A stretch of DNA of 64,000 nt from Aspergillus flavus (taxonomy: Eukaryota > Ascomycota > Eurotiomycetes > Eurotiales > Aspergillaceae). The position numbers were made by a program, and so were the translations under genes. This document shows, piece by piece, positions 48,953 to 59,557 of this stretch; positions within the stretch are counted from its first letter, which is position 1; each line of letters starts with the position of its first letter. The stretch lies in assembly GCF_009017415.1 (NCBI RefSeq), contig NC_092407.1, forward strand, positions 3,348,001 to 3,412,000, read 5' to 3'. Below the pieces are notes generated by a model that did no database searches, was not told the DNA's origin, and saw nothing but the letters and a program-made list of their open reading frames with translations.

Positions 48953-50152
48953 ATGTTTCCTCGGACTCCAGGCGACTATACCGGGCCAACGCCGTATGGA
49001 TCAGGCGGTCCTCACCCTGAAGAAGGAATGGATAACTTCTATGAGACGTACCAAGCTCCATATCCCGGAGTAGAAGCTGTACGTGAAACCTGCTGTCTAC
49101 GCAGAGACGTCATATACTGACAAGCTCCGGCGCTCCACAGTCCCCCTATGGAGGCATCAACCACCCTTACAGTACCACGGCAGCTTTCCCTTCCAATACC
49201 ATATTAACACCAATCAGTCTTCCCGACAGCTCCTTTGTTCATGCCCGACCTAGCCCTGTTCTCAGTCATCATTCCCAAGAATATGCATACTGCATGGCTG
49301 AATCTGTCCCCTCACATGGACTGGGAATAACCGCGCCCTTTCCAAATGATTTCCCGCGAACTGTAACCGCTGGTCTAGGCCCTGTTCCCGACCCAGATTA
49401 TGTCTTCAGTGGAGCCGCCCTGTCACCTCCACCACCCCCCGTTAAGCGGACTCGGCGAAGTCCTAAACCAACGGCGGCAGCTCGCGAAGGGCCGGTCACC
49501 ATACTGCCTCATCCGGAAGGTCTCCAACGATTAGAGCAGGAACGCCGGCGAGAGCAAGTTGATCCTCATTCACACCAACGACCTCGGGCGCCCGGCCGAG
49601 GGCGACGAGACCCGCAAGCTGAGGAAGAGGATGTATTTGTTGAACGGTTACGGGAACAGAACCTGGCATGGAAACACATCCGGGAGATGTTCCGGGAGAA
49701 GTTCAACAAGGACGCATCGGAGGCCCGCCTACAGATGCGGATGCTGCGCAGGCGCAAAGACCGCTCGGCTCGATGGGAAGAGAGCGATGTGAGTACGTAC
49801 ATCAAACCTACCTTCTCATCTTGGCCAGCTGCTAATCACCAGGTTGCCTAGATCCGGTTACTCATAAGGGCTAGAGATTACTGGGAGAGGGAAAAGTATA
49901 ATTTAATAGCAGAAAAGGTGAGGCCTCATACGCGGACAGCGAGTAGCATTGGTAACCTTCCGCTAATTCTTAAGGCATTAGATGCATGAGCTAGGGGCGA
50001 AGAAACCTTACACAGCACGACAATGCGAAGCACAACTACGGTATCTAGATTCACGTCGAGAAGGTGACACCTCGCTGTCACGAATAGTGGAAGCACGAAA
50101 ACGAGCTCCGATGAAATCCCCTCGAGGGATTGCCCGCGTGACGACTACCTAG
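48953..50152 (+). CDS. Myb/SANT-like DNA-binding protein (paralogue C)
   Basis: Exons 48953-49078, 49141-49788, 49852-49917 and 49982-50152, giving 336 residues, all phase 0. The N-terminal 200 residues are disordered (Pro, Ser, Tyr rich) with a basic patch VKRTRRSPK. The Myb-like part begins near residue 205: EEEDVFVERLREQNLAWKHI, then FNKDASEARLQMRMLRRRK. A second repeat follows the third exon boundary (IRLLIRARDYWEREKYNLIAEK, then KPYTARQCEAQLRYL). The first repeat is degenerate: an aromatic core residue is missing where paralogues A and B keep Trp or Phe. The intron before IRLLIRA occupies the same place as in A and B. The protein ends in a basic tail (RGIARVTTT). Likely nuclear; function unknown. 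Confidence 0.82.
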
Positions 50153-53100
50153 TTTTTCGAAGTCCTCCTTTGCCAATTCTTTATTCTTTTTTTTCTACGA
50201 TAGCTCTTTTTTCTTAGATCCCATGTGCCCCCTGATCTGCGTGGGTTTACTAGCAAGGACGGAGTTTTGATAACGAGATTATTGCATGACCAGCTAGCGT
50301 TTTTTGATGCCTTCTGTTCCATTTCTTTATTTTTTTTATTACAAATCTTTTTCTTCAAATCCTTGAGCTGTTAGCCCCGATACCTTGTCTCAGATACAGG
50401 AGATATACCCTGATTGAACCACCAAATGAAAAGCGTCACCATTCCAAGAATCTCCAGGAAAGCTAAAAAAATAAAACTCCCCCAGTAATCTGGTAATCGT
50501 AATCAACCGACTGAAAGAACAGACCCACCCTGACAAAGAGAAGCCAGGATTCCAAATCAAAAACGTTACACTTACTCTAAACCCGATCCCTCCAATGCAC
50601 AGCTCCAGTCCGATCCTCGGCGTGGCCAAACAGCTGAACCATGCAGTAAACGAAGGGAAAAGAACAAAGAAACAAAAAAGAAAACGAGACCCACCGTCCA
50701 ATTCAACAGTTCAACCGTTAAAGTTTAAGACAAGAAAAAAGCAAAGAAAAAAGAAGAGAAAAGAAAAAGAAAAACAAATAAGATAAACGAAATTAAAAAA
50801 CTGACCCCGGTATGTACCTCGCTTAGACCGATCTTCAGTCGTTCCAAGAACTTTTCCTTTTCCTTTTCTTTTGTTCTTTGATCCTTCTTCCCCACCAACA
50901 TTAGCCGCCGTTCTAAGACAAAGAGGCTTAAATGGATACCAGTCGAGAGCCGCCGGACGAGGATCCTTTGCATTAGACTAGGCGGATAGATAGATTAGGG
51001 AATGTTTAAATTGGTTATAAACCCAGGTTCGTATAGTTGGTGTGACATTGGCAGGGGATGCATGTATGTCTGTGTGGAAGGTGGAGGGGGGGGATTTATT
51101 CGTGGAATCCACTCCGTATATTCGTAGAAAAAGAGAAAGGCATGACTCGGTGCGGCTGAACTGCCTATGTCTCAGTCCTGACTCGTGCCTTGCAGCCTGA
51201 CTATCGACTAGGATAGATGGTCCTGAATAGAATTACCATTGCCTAGGGTGAGGATGCTAAGATTGCGTCTGCCGAGCTAGCCCTCCATCCACCATCCTGC
51301 ACCTGCCGCTTCCGGTATGCGCACACATCATGGATGTCTCGATGATGTCTCAGCCGGAGAGCGTTGAATTTGTTACTTCACTAGTCCCGATTGACGTTAA
51401 ATGAAGGGATCATATAAGGTCAGGATACTCATCCTATTCGAACTGAGTTATATGACACCTTCCCGAAACAGATAAATCAAGTAGTATTTAGTAGTAGATG
51501 GAGAGATATCTCACGCCGCGGCATCCCCGCAATTGGACATGTTTATCAGCCTCGTGGAATGTCTTGCTCGTTTTCATGTATAGTATCCGATAGTATAGTT
51601 CATTGAACCTGTATCTTGGGTGAGGTCCTGTTGTTATTTTCTTTGTCGGGCGGTAGGGAACTTGTAGTTGTACTTTTATTTGATTTGATTTTTTCTTTTT
51701 TTTTTTTTTTTTTTTGCCTGTCTACTGTTAGTATGTCTACTACAGTATACTTTCATGTATATGTAATGCATGTCTTAGAGTATAAAATAAATTAAAATTC
51801 ATCTAGAAAGAACAAAAGAACACGAAAAAGACCCGGGACATGTACCGTTCCCAGCCTCGACTCCGGACTTTACGCAGCCACTTCTATCATACTAGAGACG
51901 AGAATGGTTTAGAGTGATCTTCATGCTGCATATGGCACACGGGCCATTGGATCGATCTACAGAATAAATTATTTCAAATAAAAACAACTCCTCAAACAGG
52001 TAACGCCTTTTAATTTAAAATCCTATCTTGGAAAAAAGAAACAAAGTTAAGAAACAGGGGAGCCTAAGCATTGAACATGACAGCTTGTCAAATGCCGACA
52101 CACCCGCGGAGTTGGACTTCCCTCTTGCAGACCAAAATGTTGCCTAAACGAAACGCTCGAGCGTAAAATTAAGATTCCCGGATGTTGGGGCACTGGCGAC
52201 GTCCCGATTGGTTTTTGAGGTGAAGGTGTTGCCTGAGATCTGGAGGCGGAATTAAGACCGCCATGTCGAGTGAGACATGGCTCTTTGTCGGGGTTTGAAA
52301 CGGCGCTGGAGATGAGGCTGTGGATGTTGAGGAGGATAGGTTCTCTGTTGCTATTTCCTCAGAAGGGTTGGGGGAGATATCCCGCGAGATACTAAGCTAG
52401 GGCTTGCTGCTTGGCAGGTTTGGAATTGTCCTGGAACTTCTTTTTTGTTTTGGGCGTTATGCTGACAAGCTTTCCGACGCCAATGACGAGACTTCGATTG
52501 CTACTTGGATATGATCACGTTACTATACGGATGTATAGTCCGCTCTAGTATGCAGGCCGTTGGGGCTTCATGAGGCGGCATTGGTCGGACATTCGAGCTA
52601 GACCAGACATGAAGAGAAAAGCGGTCAACGCTGGAGTTATTATTAGCCTATTGACGAAATCAATGCTTCAAGTATCGCCATCTGATGTCATGTTCTTTAC
52701 CAGTGACTCACATTGAGCGCTCACCGGAATAGCCCTTCGATATCCTCAATCCGATCTAGCCCAACATCCAGTAACTCAAGGACGGAAATAGCTGGTACCC
52801 ATGTCTTTCTCATCTTTCTGACCGCTCACAGGTATAGTACAACTTCTCAACATCTTCCCTCCAACCCTTTGGTGACTATGTTACGCTGCAATGGCTAACG
52901 ATCTTCAGGATGGAGTGATGATTTGCCAGTGCTTTTCCCTTTCTCGCTCATATAATCGCTCGGAGGTCCAGACCGGTGTGCAATAACCAGAGACTGACAT
53001 CGGTGTGGCATTGCGAAGAGACATTACCCAACAATGACTACATGACACTCGTGGATATGACGGGGTGTACGGATATTATTATCAATCTTTGACTGCCGAC

Positions 53101-53610
53101 GTTGTTTGGAGAGTCTTGTGTCTCATACTGAGCCCAACCAGCATGTTTGGTTACCGTCTGCTCGCGCAGAAGTGCACAAATGCAAGCCACTGTGTAATCA
53201 ACGCAGGCGAATTGCTTGAGCGGTCTGGGCCATGTTGTGGGAGCGTCAGGCATGAACGACCGCCTATTCGTTCAGCATTGGATAACTGATCAGGTGGCTA
53301 TGGGTACTGTGCATCGCAGAGAATTTGGAATAGAGGGGAGACAATGTGTAGGAGTGCGTCATTGTCAACCTCGCTCAGCTGGTTGTGTAATATGGATGTT
53401 TCGAGTGACGGACAGAGAGGATTGTATATGTGGTGTAATTGGGTTTGTTTCTCATCCTTGGACGGTCCAGGGAATGACAAGGAGACGTCACTTGAATGAG
53501 TGGTGGTGGACGATATGTCAATATTTACACGAGCCATGTTGGAAGAGTCGAATGGGGGGTCACCAGTACGCAAGCCTTGTCTATACTATAATGGATGTCT
53601 ACTATTCTGT
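50153..53610. other. 3.5-kb intergenic region, no supported gene
   Basis: Holds T-rich DNA after the Myb gene, purine-rich blocks (50655-50785), a T20 run (51696-51715) and unremarkable mixed sequence to the Pelota stop codon. Open frames up to 140 codons (53216, +) lack motifs and overlap others. I recognise nothing here. Confidence 0.5.
51696..51715. repeat. T20 homopolymer
   Basis: Uninterrupted run of 20 T, preceded by TTTTC and a TTTGATTTGATT stretch. Confidence 0.9.
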
Positions 53611-54948
53611 TCAACTTTGCTCCTCATGGGAGTCGTAATCATCCTCGACAATGGGGAACGTCAACAGAGCGGCAATGCCACCCAGCCCGTCCAATCTCCT
53701 CCCACTCTCATGGTCTGAGCTGAGCACCCGAACTTCTCCGCCTTCCACGTCCCGCACGCGGTCAACCAGTGATACCCAGCGTTTACGCTCGGCCACGTCC
53801 TGGGACCGGAACAGGCGATTGGAGATGATTAGCACGCCGCCACCACGGCCCACAGCGCCTTGGTCAACTGCTGATTCGACCTCGCGCGGCCCGTATGTTG
53901 CCTTGTTCGTCTCTTTCCGAAGTTGGTCCTGGAAGTCGTCCATGAGTTTGGTTTCTCGAGCGTACTTCGTATCGGCGAGGATCGTTTTGACTGAGGGTGA
54001 CTGTAGAACTTCTGCTAGGGAATGTAAGTACCCGGAGGCGGAGTGGACGACCACAATATTCGGGAGTAGACGCTTCAGAGCGGGTGTGCTGGTCGCTGCG
54101 ACGGACTGGATGTGCTTCTGGAACCCGGCGGCAACGAAACCAGGTGATGCAAGGAGGACAGGTCGGACGGTCTCGTTGCTGGTGAGAGAGGTAGAGCTAG
54201 TGTTGAATTCCATCTGGCGAAGAAGGGTGTCAAGTGTGACTTGATAGAATTTCGTCAATCCCTAACTAAGTTAGTATGATCGTTGGCGTAGGAAATAAAA
54301 AGAAAGAAAATATGGAGCGCACCTTATCATGATCGCTGCCTCCCTGTCGTTTCCGCGGAACGGACATCTCAACCTTCTGCTTCAGAATCGTCTGAAACTG
54401 CCCAATAAAACATATATGAGCAAGACCCTCCTGCATCACAACAGCCACAGCCTCCGCCCTCCGTTTCCCGCCGTCATCAACCGCATCTTTAAGCATCTGA
54501 ATGGCGATACTATCCCATCCCACCCCCTCGCCGTCCGAGCCTATTTCCTTTTCAAGCGTGAAGTTGCGATTCAACTCCAAATCCAGCGTATGGTGCTGGC
54601 CAACCTTGGTGTGTTGCGTTTCGTTCACAATCTGGCCACTCACATGCAGCTGGGAAAGCTGCGGGTCGAAATCTAGAGATTTGACTCGGATCTCGAGCGT
54701 CAGGTGGACTCGAGCGGACGTTGTAGATCCAGTCTCTTGGGTCGTGGTAACACGGCGAATGGCACTGGCGCGGAGAAGATCGCCAGGTCGAATTAGGTTG
54801 TATGCATGCCACTGAAGGAATTTGCTCAGCAATTGGGTCGATGCGATCGCTTGAAGGTCTAATTGATTACCATATCTTCGGGCTCTTCAGGGCACAGCGT
54901 GACTGTGCCTGAGCCGTTAAGCTCAACCTTGTTCTTGATCAAGCGCAT
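53611..54948 (-). CDS. dom34: Pelota/Dom34 ribosome-rescue factor
   Basis: Exons 54871-54948, 54323-54811 and 53611-54261, giving 405 residues. Donors are GTAATC and GTGCGC, both phase 0. The start MRLIKNKVELNGSGTVTLCPEEPEDM joined to WHAYNLIRPGDLLRASAIRRV is the typical Pelota N-terminal (Lsm-like) domain. HTLDLELNRNFTLEKE, GWDSIAIQMLKDAVD and AVVMQEGLAHICFI belong to the central domain. The third exon holds the eRF1-like C-terminal domain (SLVDRVRDVEGGEVRVLSS, GLGGIAALLTFPI) and an acidic end. The eRF1 GGQ loop is absent, as expected. With Hbs1, Dom34 splits stalled ribosomes in no-go and non-stop decay in the cytosol. The canonical N-terminus rests on skipping an in-frame stop inside the first intron. 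Confidence 0.95.
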
Positions 54949-55686
54949 CTTGCGTGGGGCGCAGCTGGAGAGGGTAAGAGTGGGTTGGTTTTCAAGTGAG
55001 TTAACTTCGTTTGCGATGGGCGAGCGATTGTTCTTCCTCGACTTGATATATTATTCAAGTAATATTAGGTGTAGTGAATAATGATGGCTTTATATGAGCG
55101 CAGGAGTTCTGTGAAAGTTCGTTGTTTGACCTGGCTCCCAGCGAATGTTGGCCGAGTGGGATTGAAGGTGCGGGACACGCCTTAAAGCGGTTTAGCGTTG
55201 ATCTGGCTCCGTTATCGATAAGATTGATACGCCCAAATTATACATAAGCCCTAATTTAGACAAGGCTACATGCATACTCCATGGCTCCAAGTAGCTTCTA
55301 GAAGACTAAGTGGATATTCTCCCTTTATGTGGCCATAAGCTAAGGATTTATTCTCCGCGGGTCCCTGGGAAATACCCCCTAGTGTGGTATCATTTTCCGT
55401 GCACATCCCTGAAAAGCCTAACAGCCGAATTCGGTCTGCCGTTTTAGACCAGCCCCACGTCGACGTTATCCACAAGACGCCATGGGAGCTAATTCACTCG
55501 TCAGGACCGCTGATCCAGCCGGAAGGAGAAGACTGTGGAATAAATAATCGGAGCGAGGGACCCGGTGAACATTTGATGTTCCGCTGTCTGCTCTGTCACA
55601 TCTACCCCTCCAAACTGTCTCTTGGACAAAAGTGACTTGCAAGCACCCATACAAGATAGAGCAAATATCACGACTACACCGACATT
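54949..55686. promoter_or_regulatory. Divergent promoter region of dom34 and the aldo-keto reductase
   Basis: 738 bases between two divergent start codons. Mixed composition with no long open frame of interest and no clear palindrome. It presumably holds both promoters. Confidence 0.45.
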
Positions 55687-56833
55687 ATGGCTCCGCTATC
55701 GCTTCAGTCGACCCTTAAGTTGGTCTCGGGATATGAGATCCCTGTCGTTGGTTTCGGTGTAAGTCGCGTCCGGGTACCTTCGCTGAAGAATATGATTCTG
55801 ACGACTATAATCTGAATTTAGGTTTACCAGACGTAAGCTTCTAGAGCTATATTTCCATCTAAACAGAGTATTGGCATCAATACTGACCTGCCGGGGTAGT
55901 CCGCCTGATATCACAGAAAAAGTGACCCTGAAGGCCTTAGAAACTGGCTACCGCCATGTAAGCTGTTCTGGTTCTGAATTGCCTGAACCGTAAAATTAAC
56001 TTAACACTTCCACAGGTCGACAGCGCCAAGTACTATGCGAACGAAGCCGAATGCGCCGAAGCTATCCGCAAGTCGGGAATCGACCGCTCCAAGATCTTCT
56101 ACACAACCAAGGTCCCCGTCAGCCACATGTCCTACGAAAAGGCTAAAGAAGCTATCGAAGCTAGCCTTGCGGATGCAGCCGGAATCGGCTATATCGACCT
56201 GTAATGACTACCCTTAGACCCATATAAAAGCCAGAAACTAATATCGACAAGGGTGCTACTCCACGCTCCGTTTGGAGGTAAGGAGGGTCGCCTGGGCGCC
56301 TGGCGCGCTCTGGTAGAAGCTCAGAAGACTGGCAAGGTCCGTTCCATCGGAGTTTCCAACTACGGTATCCACCACCTCAACGAATTGGAGGAATACATCA
56401 ACAGCGGTGTGGGTGGCCAGATCTCAGTCGGCCAGTACGAAATCCACCCCTGGTGCCCCAGAGAAGACATTGTCGACTGGCTGAAGAGGCGCAACATTGT
56501 TGTTGAAGCGTATTCGCCTTTGGTGCAGGCCACTCGTATGCAGGAGCCCGTTTTGCAGAGTCTGGTCAAGAAGCACAACAAGACTCCCGCTCAGATCTTG
56601 ATCCGGTGGAGCTTGCAGAAGGTATGTTTTCCCTCTCTTATTAGAGTTTCTATGCGAAAGTATTGACCCTGTTGCAGGGCTATGTCCCTCTCCCCAAGTC
56701 AGTGACCGAGTCGCGTATCATCGAGAACACGCAAGTCTTCGACTTCGAGCTATCAGAAGAGGACATGCAGAGCTTGAAGACAGGAGTAGATGCACCTGTC
56801 TGCTGGGATCCCGCCAGGGACTCCCGCCTGTGA
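55687..56833 (+). CDS. Aldo-keto reductase
   Basis: Six exons: 55687-55758, 55822-55832, 55900-55957, 56016-56200, 56252-56621 and 56678-56833, giving 283 residues. Exon 2 is an 11-base micro-exon coding VYQ plus two bases of Thr; it restores GFGVYQTPPD. The catalytic tetrad of the family is present: Asp49 and Tyr54 (DSAKYYANE), Lys79 (TTKV) and His113 (LLHAP). Later family motifs are IGVSNYGIHHL, QYEIHPWCP, EAYSPL, and the NADP-binding region VPLPKSVTESRI. The enzyme reduces aldehydes or ketones with NADPH in the cytosol; the substrate is unknown. The length is at the short end for the family. It starts 738 bases from dom34 on the opposite strand. Confidence 0.93.
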
Positions 56834-57221
56834 ACTCTAAAAACGGTGCGGTGATTGGTTCCAAAAGTCTAATGCCTTAAGTAGGAATCAAATCAACTTG
56901 ATAATAAACGATCTAGAAATTATGTGCTTTATTTATAAACTTCGTTTCTGTATATTGAAAAGTAGAACACGGATAGCAGGATAAATACAGATCCCGTGAA
57001 TTTAGTCCAAGATAAACCTTCCGTTTCGGCACAACTTAATGCCGTCGGCAAGACGCCTACAACTTCCGTTTACGGACCTTAACAACATGATCAACAACAA
57101 AAGGCCTTTGTTACTGTCTTCACCAAGATACTCCATGAGCATCTCCAATGTCTGCCCATATTTCGCCAGTCTCAAGGGACGTAACTCCTAGTATAAACCT
57201 CTATTCCCGCCCTAGCTCAAG
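56834..57221. other. Short intergenic region
   Basis: 388 bases between two genes on the same strand. It includes the AKR 3' end (AATAATAAAC near 56898) and the promoter of the next gene. No other structure is seen. Confidence 0.5.
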
Positions 57222-57989
57222 ATGCCTGCGTCGCCGAAACGTGTCGTCCTAGAGAAATCACGAACCGTCCGTCGCCGATATCAACGCAGCAATAAACGTC
57301 TCAAGTTCACAGCGTCTCAGATCGCACGAATAGAACGGGATGAAGAACGCGAGCGCAAAGCGCAGAAGCTTCGGGAGAAGGAGAAGAAGCGCATAGCCAA
57401 CAAGAAAAAGAAGGCCGAGAAAGAATTGAAGGCTCGCGAAGAACGACGACGACTCGGTATACCCGATCCTAATGCACCCACCGTGCCGTCGAGCCAACCG
57501 TCGCTTTTCAACTTTCTTAAGAAGAGCCCTCAAGCCCCGGCGGAGCAAGAGATGACATGTGAAGATACGGAGTCAGATACTATAAGCACGGAAGTGGACA
57601 CTAGCGAGGACTCGAACTCGGAGAATGATGATCTAGACGACGGGGAATCTGTCGGTCTAGATATTAGTCTCGACAATGTCGGTGGAGCTATGGAACCCGA
57701 GAAGGTCAATTGTGGAGGGAGAGATGACGACGAATTTTCCGACTGCTCTATCTTCTACGATGAAGACGTTATCAAAGAAGCTGAAACAGTCGCGGTCTTA
57801 CAGGGCACTATCCAGGCAGAGCCAGAGAAAAAGGAGCACAAAGATCAAGTAGCCGCGGCAGTTCCAATTAGTCTACCAGCAGGGGAGTCCTTCCGAGATG
57901 ATACAGCTATCTTGCTGGAAGAGTTCGCTGATGAATTCGATACCGACGAGGAATTCGAACAGGAATTGCTCCGGCTTGATGCAGGATGA
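57222..57989 (+). CDS. Unnamed protein with basic coiled coil, PCNA-box-like motif and acidic tail
   Basis: A single exon of 255 residues with no family I recognise. Residues 1-30 are basic. Residues 33-77 are a dense Lys/Glu/Arg helix (for example REKEKKRIANKKKKAEKEL) likely to form a coiled coil. Residues 92-99 read QPSLFNFL (57495-57518), which fits the PCNA-interacting pattern Q-x-x-hydrophobic-x-x-aromatic-aromatic except for Leu at the last position, and is followed by two Lys. The rest is strongly acidic (EDTESDTISTEVDTSED, DEFDTDEEFEQELLRL). A Lys/Glu/Arg helix with a PCNA box and acidic stretch recalls the architecture of the large CAF-1 subunit, but this protein is far shorter and no homology is claimed. 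Probably nuclear. Codon use and an uninterrupted frame support a real gene. Confidence 0.8.
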   Translation: MPASPKRVVLEKSRTVRRRYQRSNKRLKFTASQIARIERDEERERKAQKLREKEKKRIANKKKKAEKELKAREERRRLGIPDPNAPTVPSSQPSLFNFLKKSPQAPAEQEMTCEDTESDTISTEVDTSEDSNSENDDLDDGESVGLDISLDNVGGAMEPEKVNCGGRDDDEFSDCSIFYDEDVIKEAETVAVLQGTIQAEPEKKEHKDQVAAAVPISLPAGESFRDDTAILLEEFADEFDTDEEFEQELLRLDAG

Positions 57990-59557
57990 GAATAGAGGCA
58001 CGCCTAGTGCAGTTTACTGTATGACTTATGTGAGTATAAGGGGCGTTGTATTCTTTACCACTGCAGTTTTCCCTGCGGATGGCCCCGCTTAGTGCCGCTT
58101 ATTGCTCCATGAGCAGCTAGAAGCGTGAAATGAATAACCTCAACATACGTGCGCTGAACAACCGCGGGGTAACCCGGAGCAGTGCGACAGTGAATCTGGG
58201 CGATGCCCTAATACATTTAGCACTGGAGCTAAATGCATGCCATGCACATGGCTATGGCTCCGCCCTTGGGACTGGCGTCTACCTCATGGGCAATGCGTGC
58301 GATTTATGGCATCTTACTTGGTTTAGCCTTGCTTCTGCAATGCTTCCTTCCATTGCCACCGCCAGGGATCGACGTACAATCGTTATACACTAACCAGACC
58401 ATCTAATCTCGTGTCCCGATATCTTGGAATTTTGGTAGCAAGAATATAGATATCGCGACTCCTGAAGAGGGTGAAATGTTGGCCAATCCTGCATTGGTAT
58501 TGGAGATATTGTGCCTCTTGGTTGTGCTATAGAGAACCCAATTACAACTACCTGTCTACATATCACTTCCAATTCATGATATATGAAGGCTAATTCCGCA
58601 ATACTAAGACATTTGTTATTATGATTCGACACTTGCACGGGATGGAAGCTCACTCCAAGGCTAGCTATGACTGGTACTATTCTATTTTTCGACTGTGCTA
58701 TAACTCAGAACCTAGAACTAAATCTAATCTTTAGATTAAGTTTTACGTTAGATTTATAATCTAGTATATGCCCTGGGCTATCAATTTAGACCTAAATTTA
58801 GGCTAGATTATCTCGAGATCAGATTCTGTCTCAGGTTTGGTGAAGTATGATTGTTGAGAGAGAAGCGATTTGAGAGAAGCGATTTCACGCATCACCGTCA
58901 TCACAACTTCAAACAACCAAGCAGCGCGAGAGGGTAAATTGCCCAGAGAAAGGGCGCAGTTACCAAGCATAGCGTCAATTCTCTTATCACAGCACGCCAA
59001 GTGCTGCAGCTATGAATGGGTAGATTCGGAAGTTTCCCAAGGCAGATTTCTCACCAAGCGACGGAGGGAATACTCCCTATTCCTGAACAAAGTCACTGGG
59101 TTAATCCACATGATCTCGAGTACGAGTTTTGGCCAATACTTTTATCACTAGTTTACAAACTGGGACTTGGCTGGTCAAGTTCGCCAAGAGCTTGCGGCCA
59201 AAACGGAAAAGCTAAGCGATTATCTTGTTCCCCCAGACACCTCGAAAACCACGATCCTTGTCAGTGGCTTTCGTTCGGTATCCTCCCGGGGGCACGTGGT
59301 TGGGTGGAAGCTGTAGACGCATTTTGAAGAGAATCCGGGCCTCAACGTCGCCCGGCAAGGCAGTTTTGATCCATTGGGAGATTTGTAGCGAGCAGCATGG
59401 TCTTGTCTTGAGCTTCTAGGAACGAGGCCCTCCTTATCACAGGGCGTATTTAAGGAGGTTAATTCCAGAAAAGCAAGGAAATAAATATACTTACATCGGA
59501 CTAGACGTTATTCCCGGGCCCATTGCTAGAAGTCGTACCGTTCTGCTCTCGACAACA
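57990..59557. other. Intergenic region with a gene relic and AT-rich patch
   Basis: 1.6 kb between two genes on the same strand. It contains an AT-rich patch with repeated AATCTA/TAGATT hexamers (58717-58810) and a pseudogene fragment (59016-59391). The rest, including a Cys/Met-rich open frame at 58130, has no recognisable content. Confidence 0.55.
59016..59391 (+). pseudogene. Relic of an unidentified protein-coding gene
   Basis: From 59161 the frame starting TGG reads like ordinary protein: WDLAGQVRQELAAKTEKL, then VPPDTSKTTILVSGFRS and RGHVVGWKL, then a TAG (59314-59316), then in the same frame THFEENPGLNVARQGSFDPLGDL and a second TAG (59386-59388). Just upstream, a different frame (59016-59150) reads SHWVNPHDLEYEFWPILL, also protein-like, so one frameshift seems to lie near 59150. 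Both internal stops could derive from CAG by a C-to-T change. No start codon or splice pattern gives an intact product. I do not recognise the family. Confidence 0.5.
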
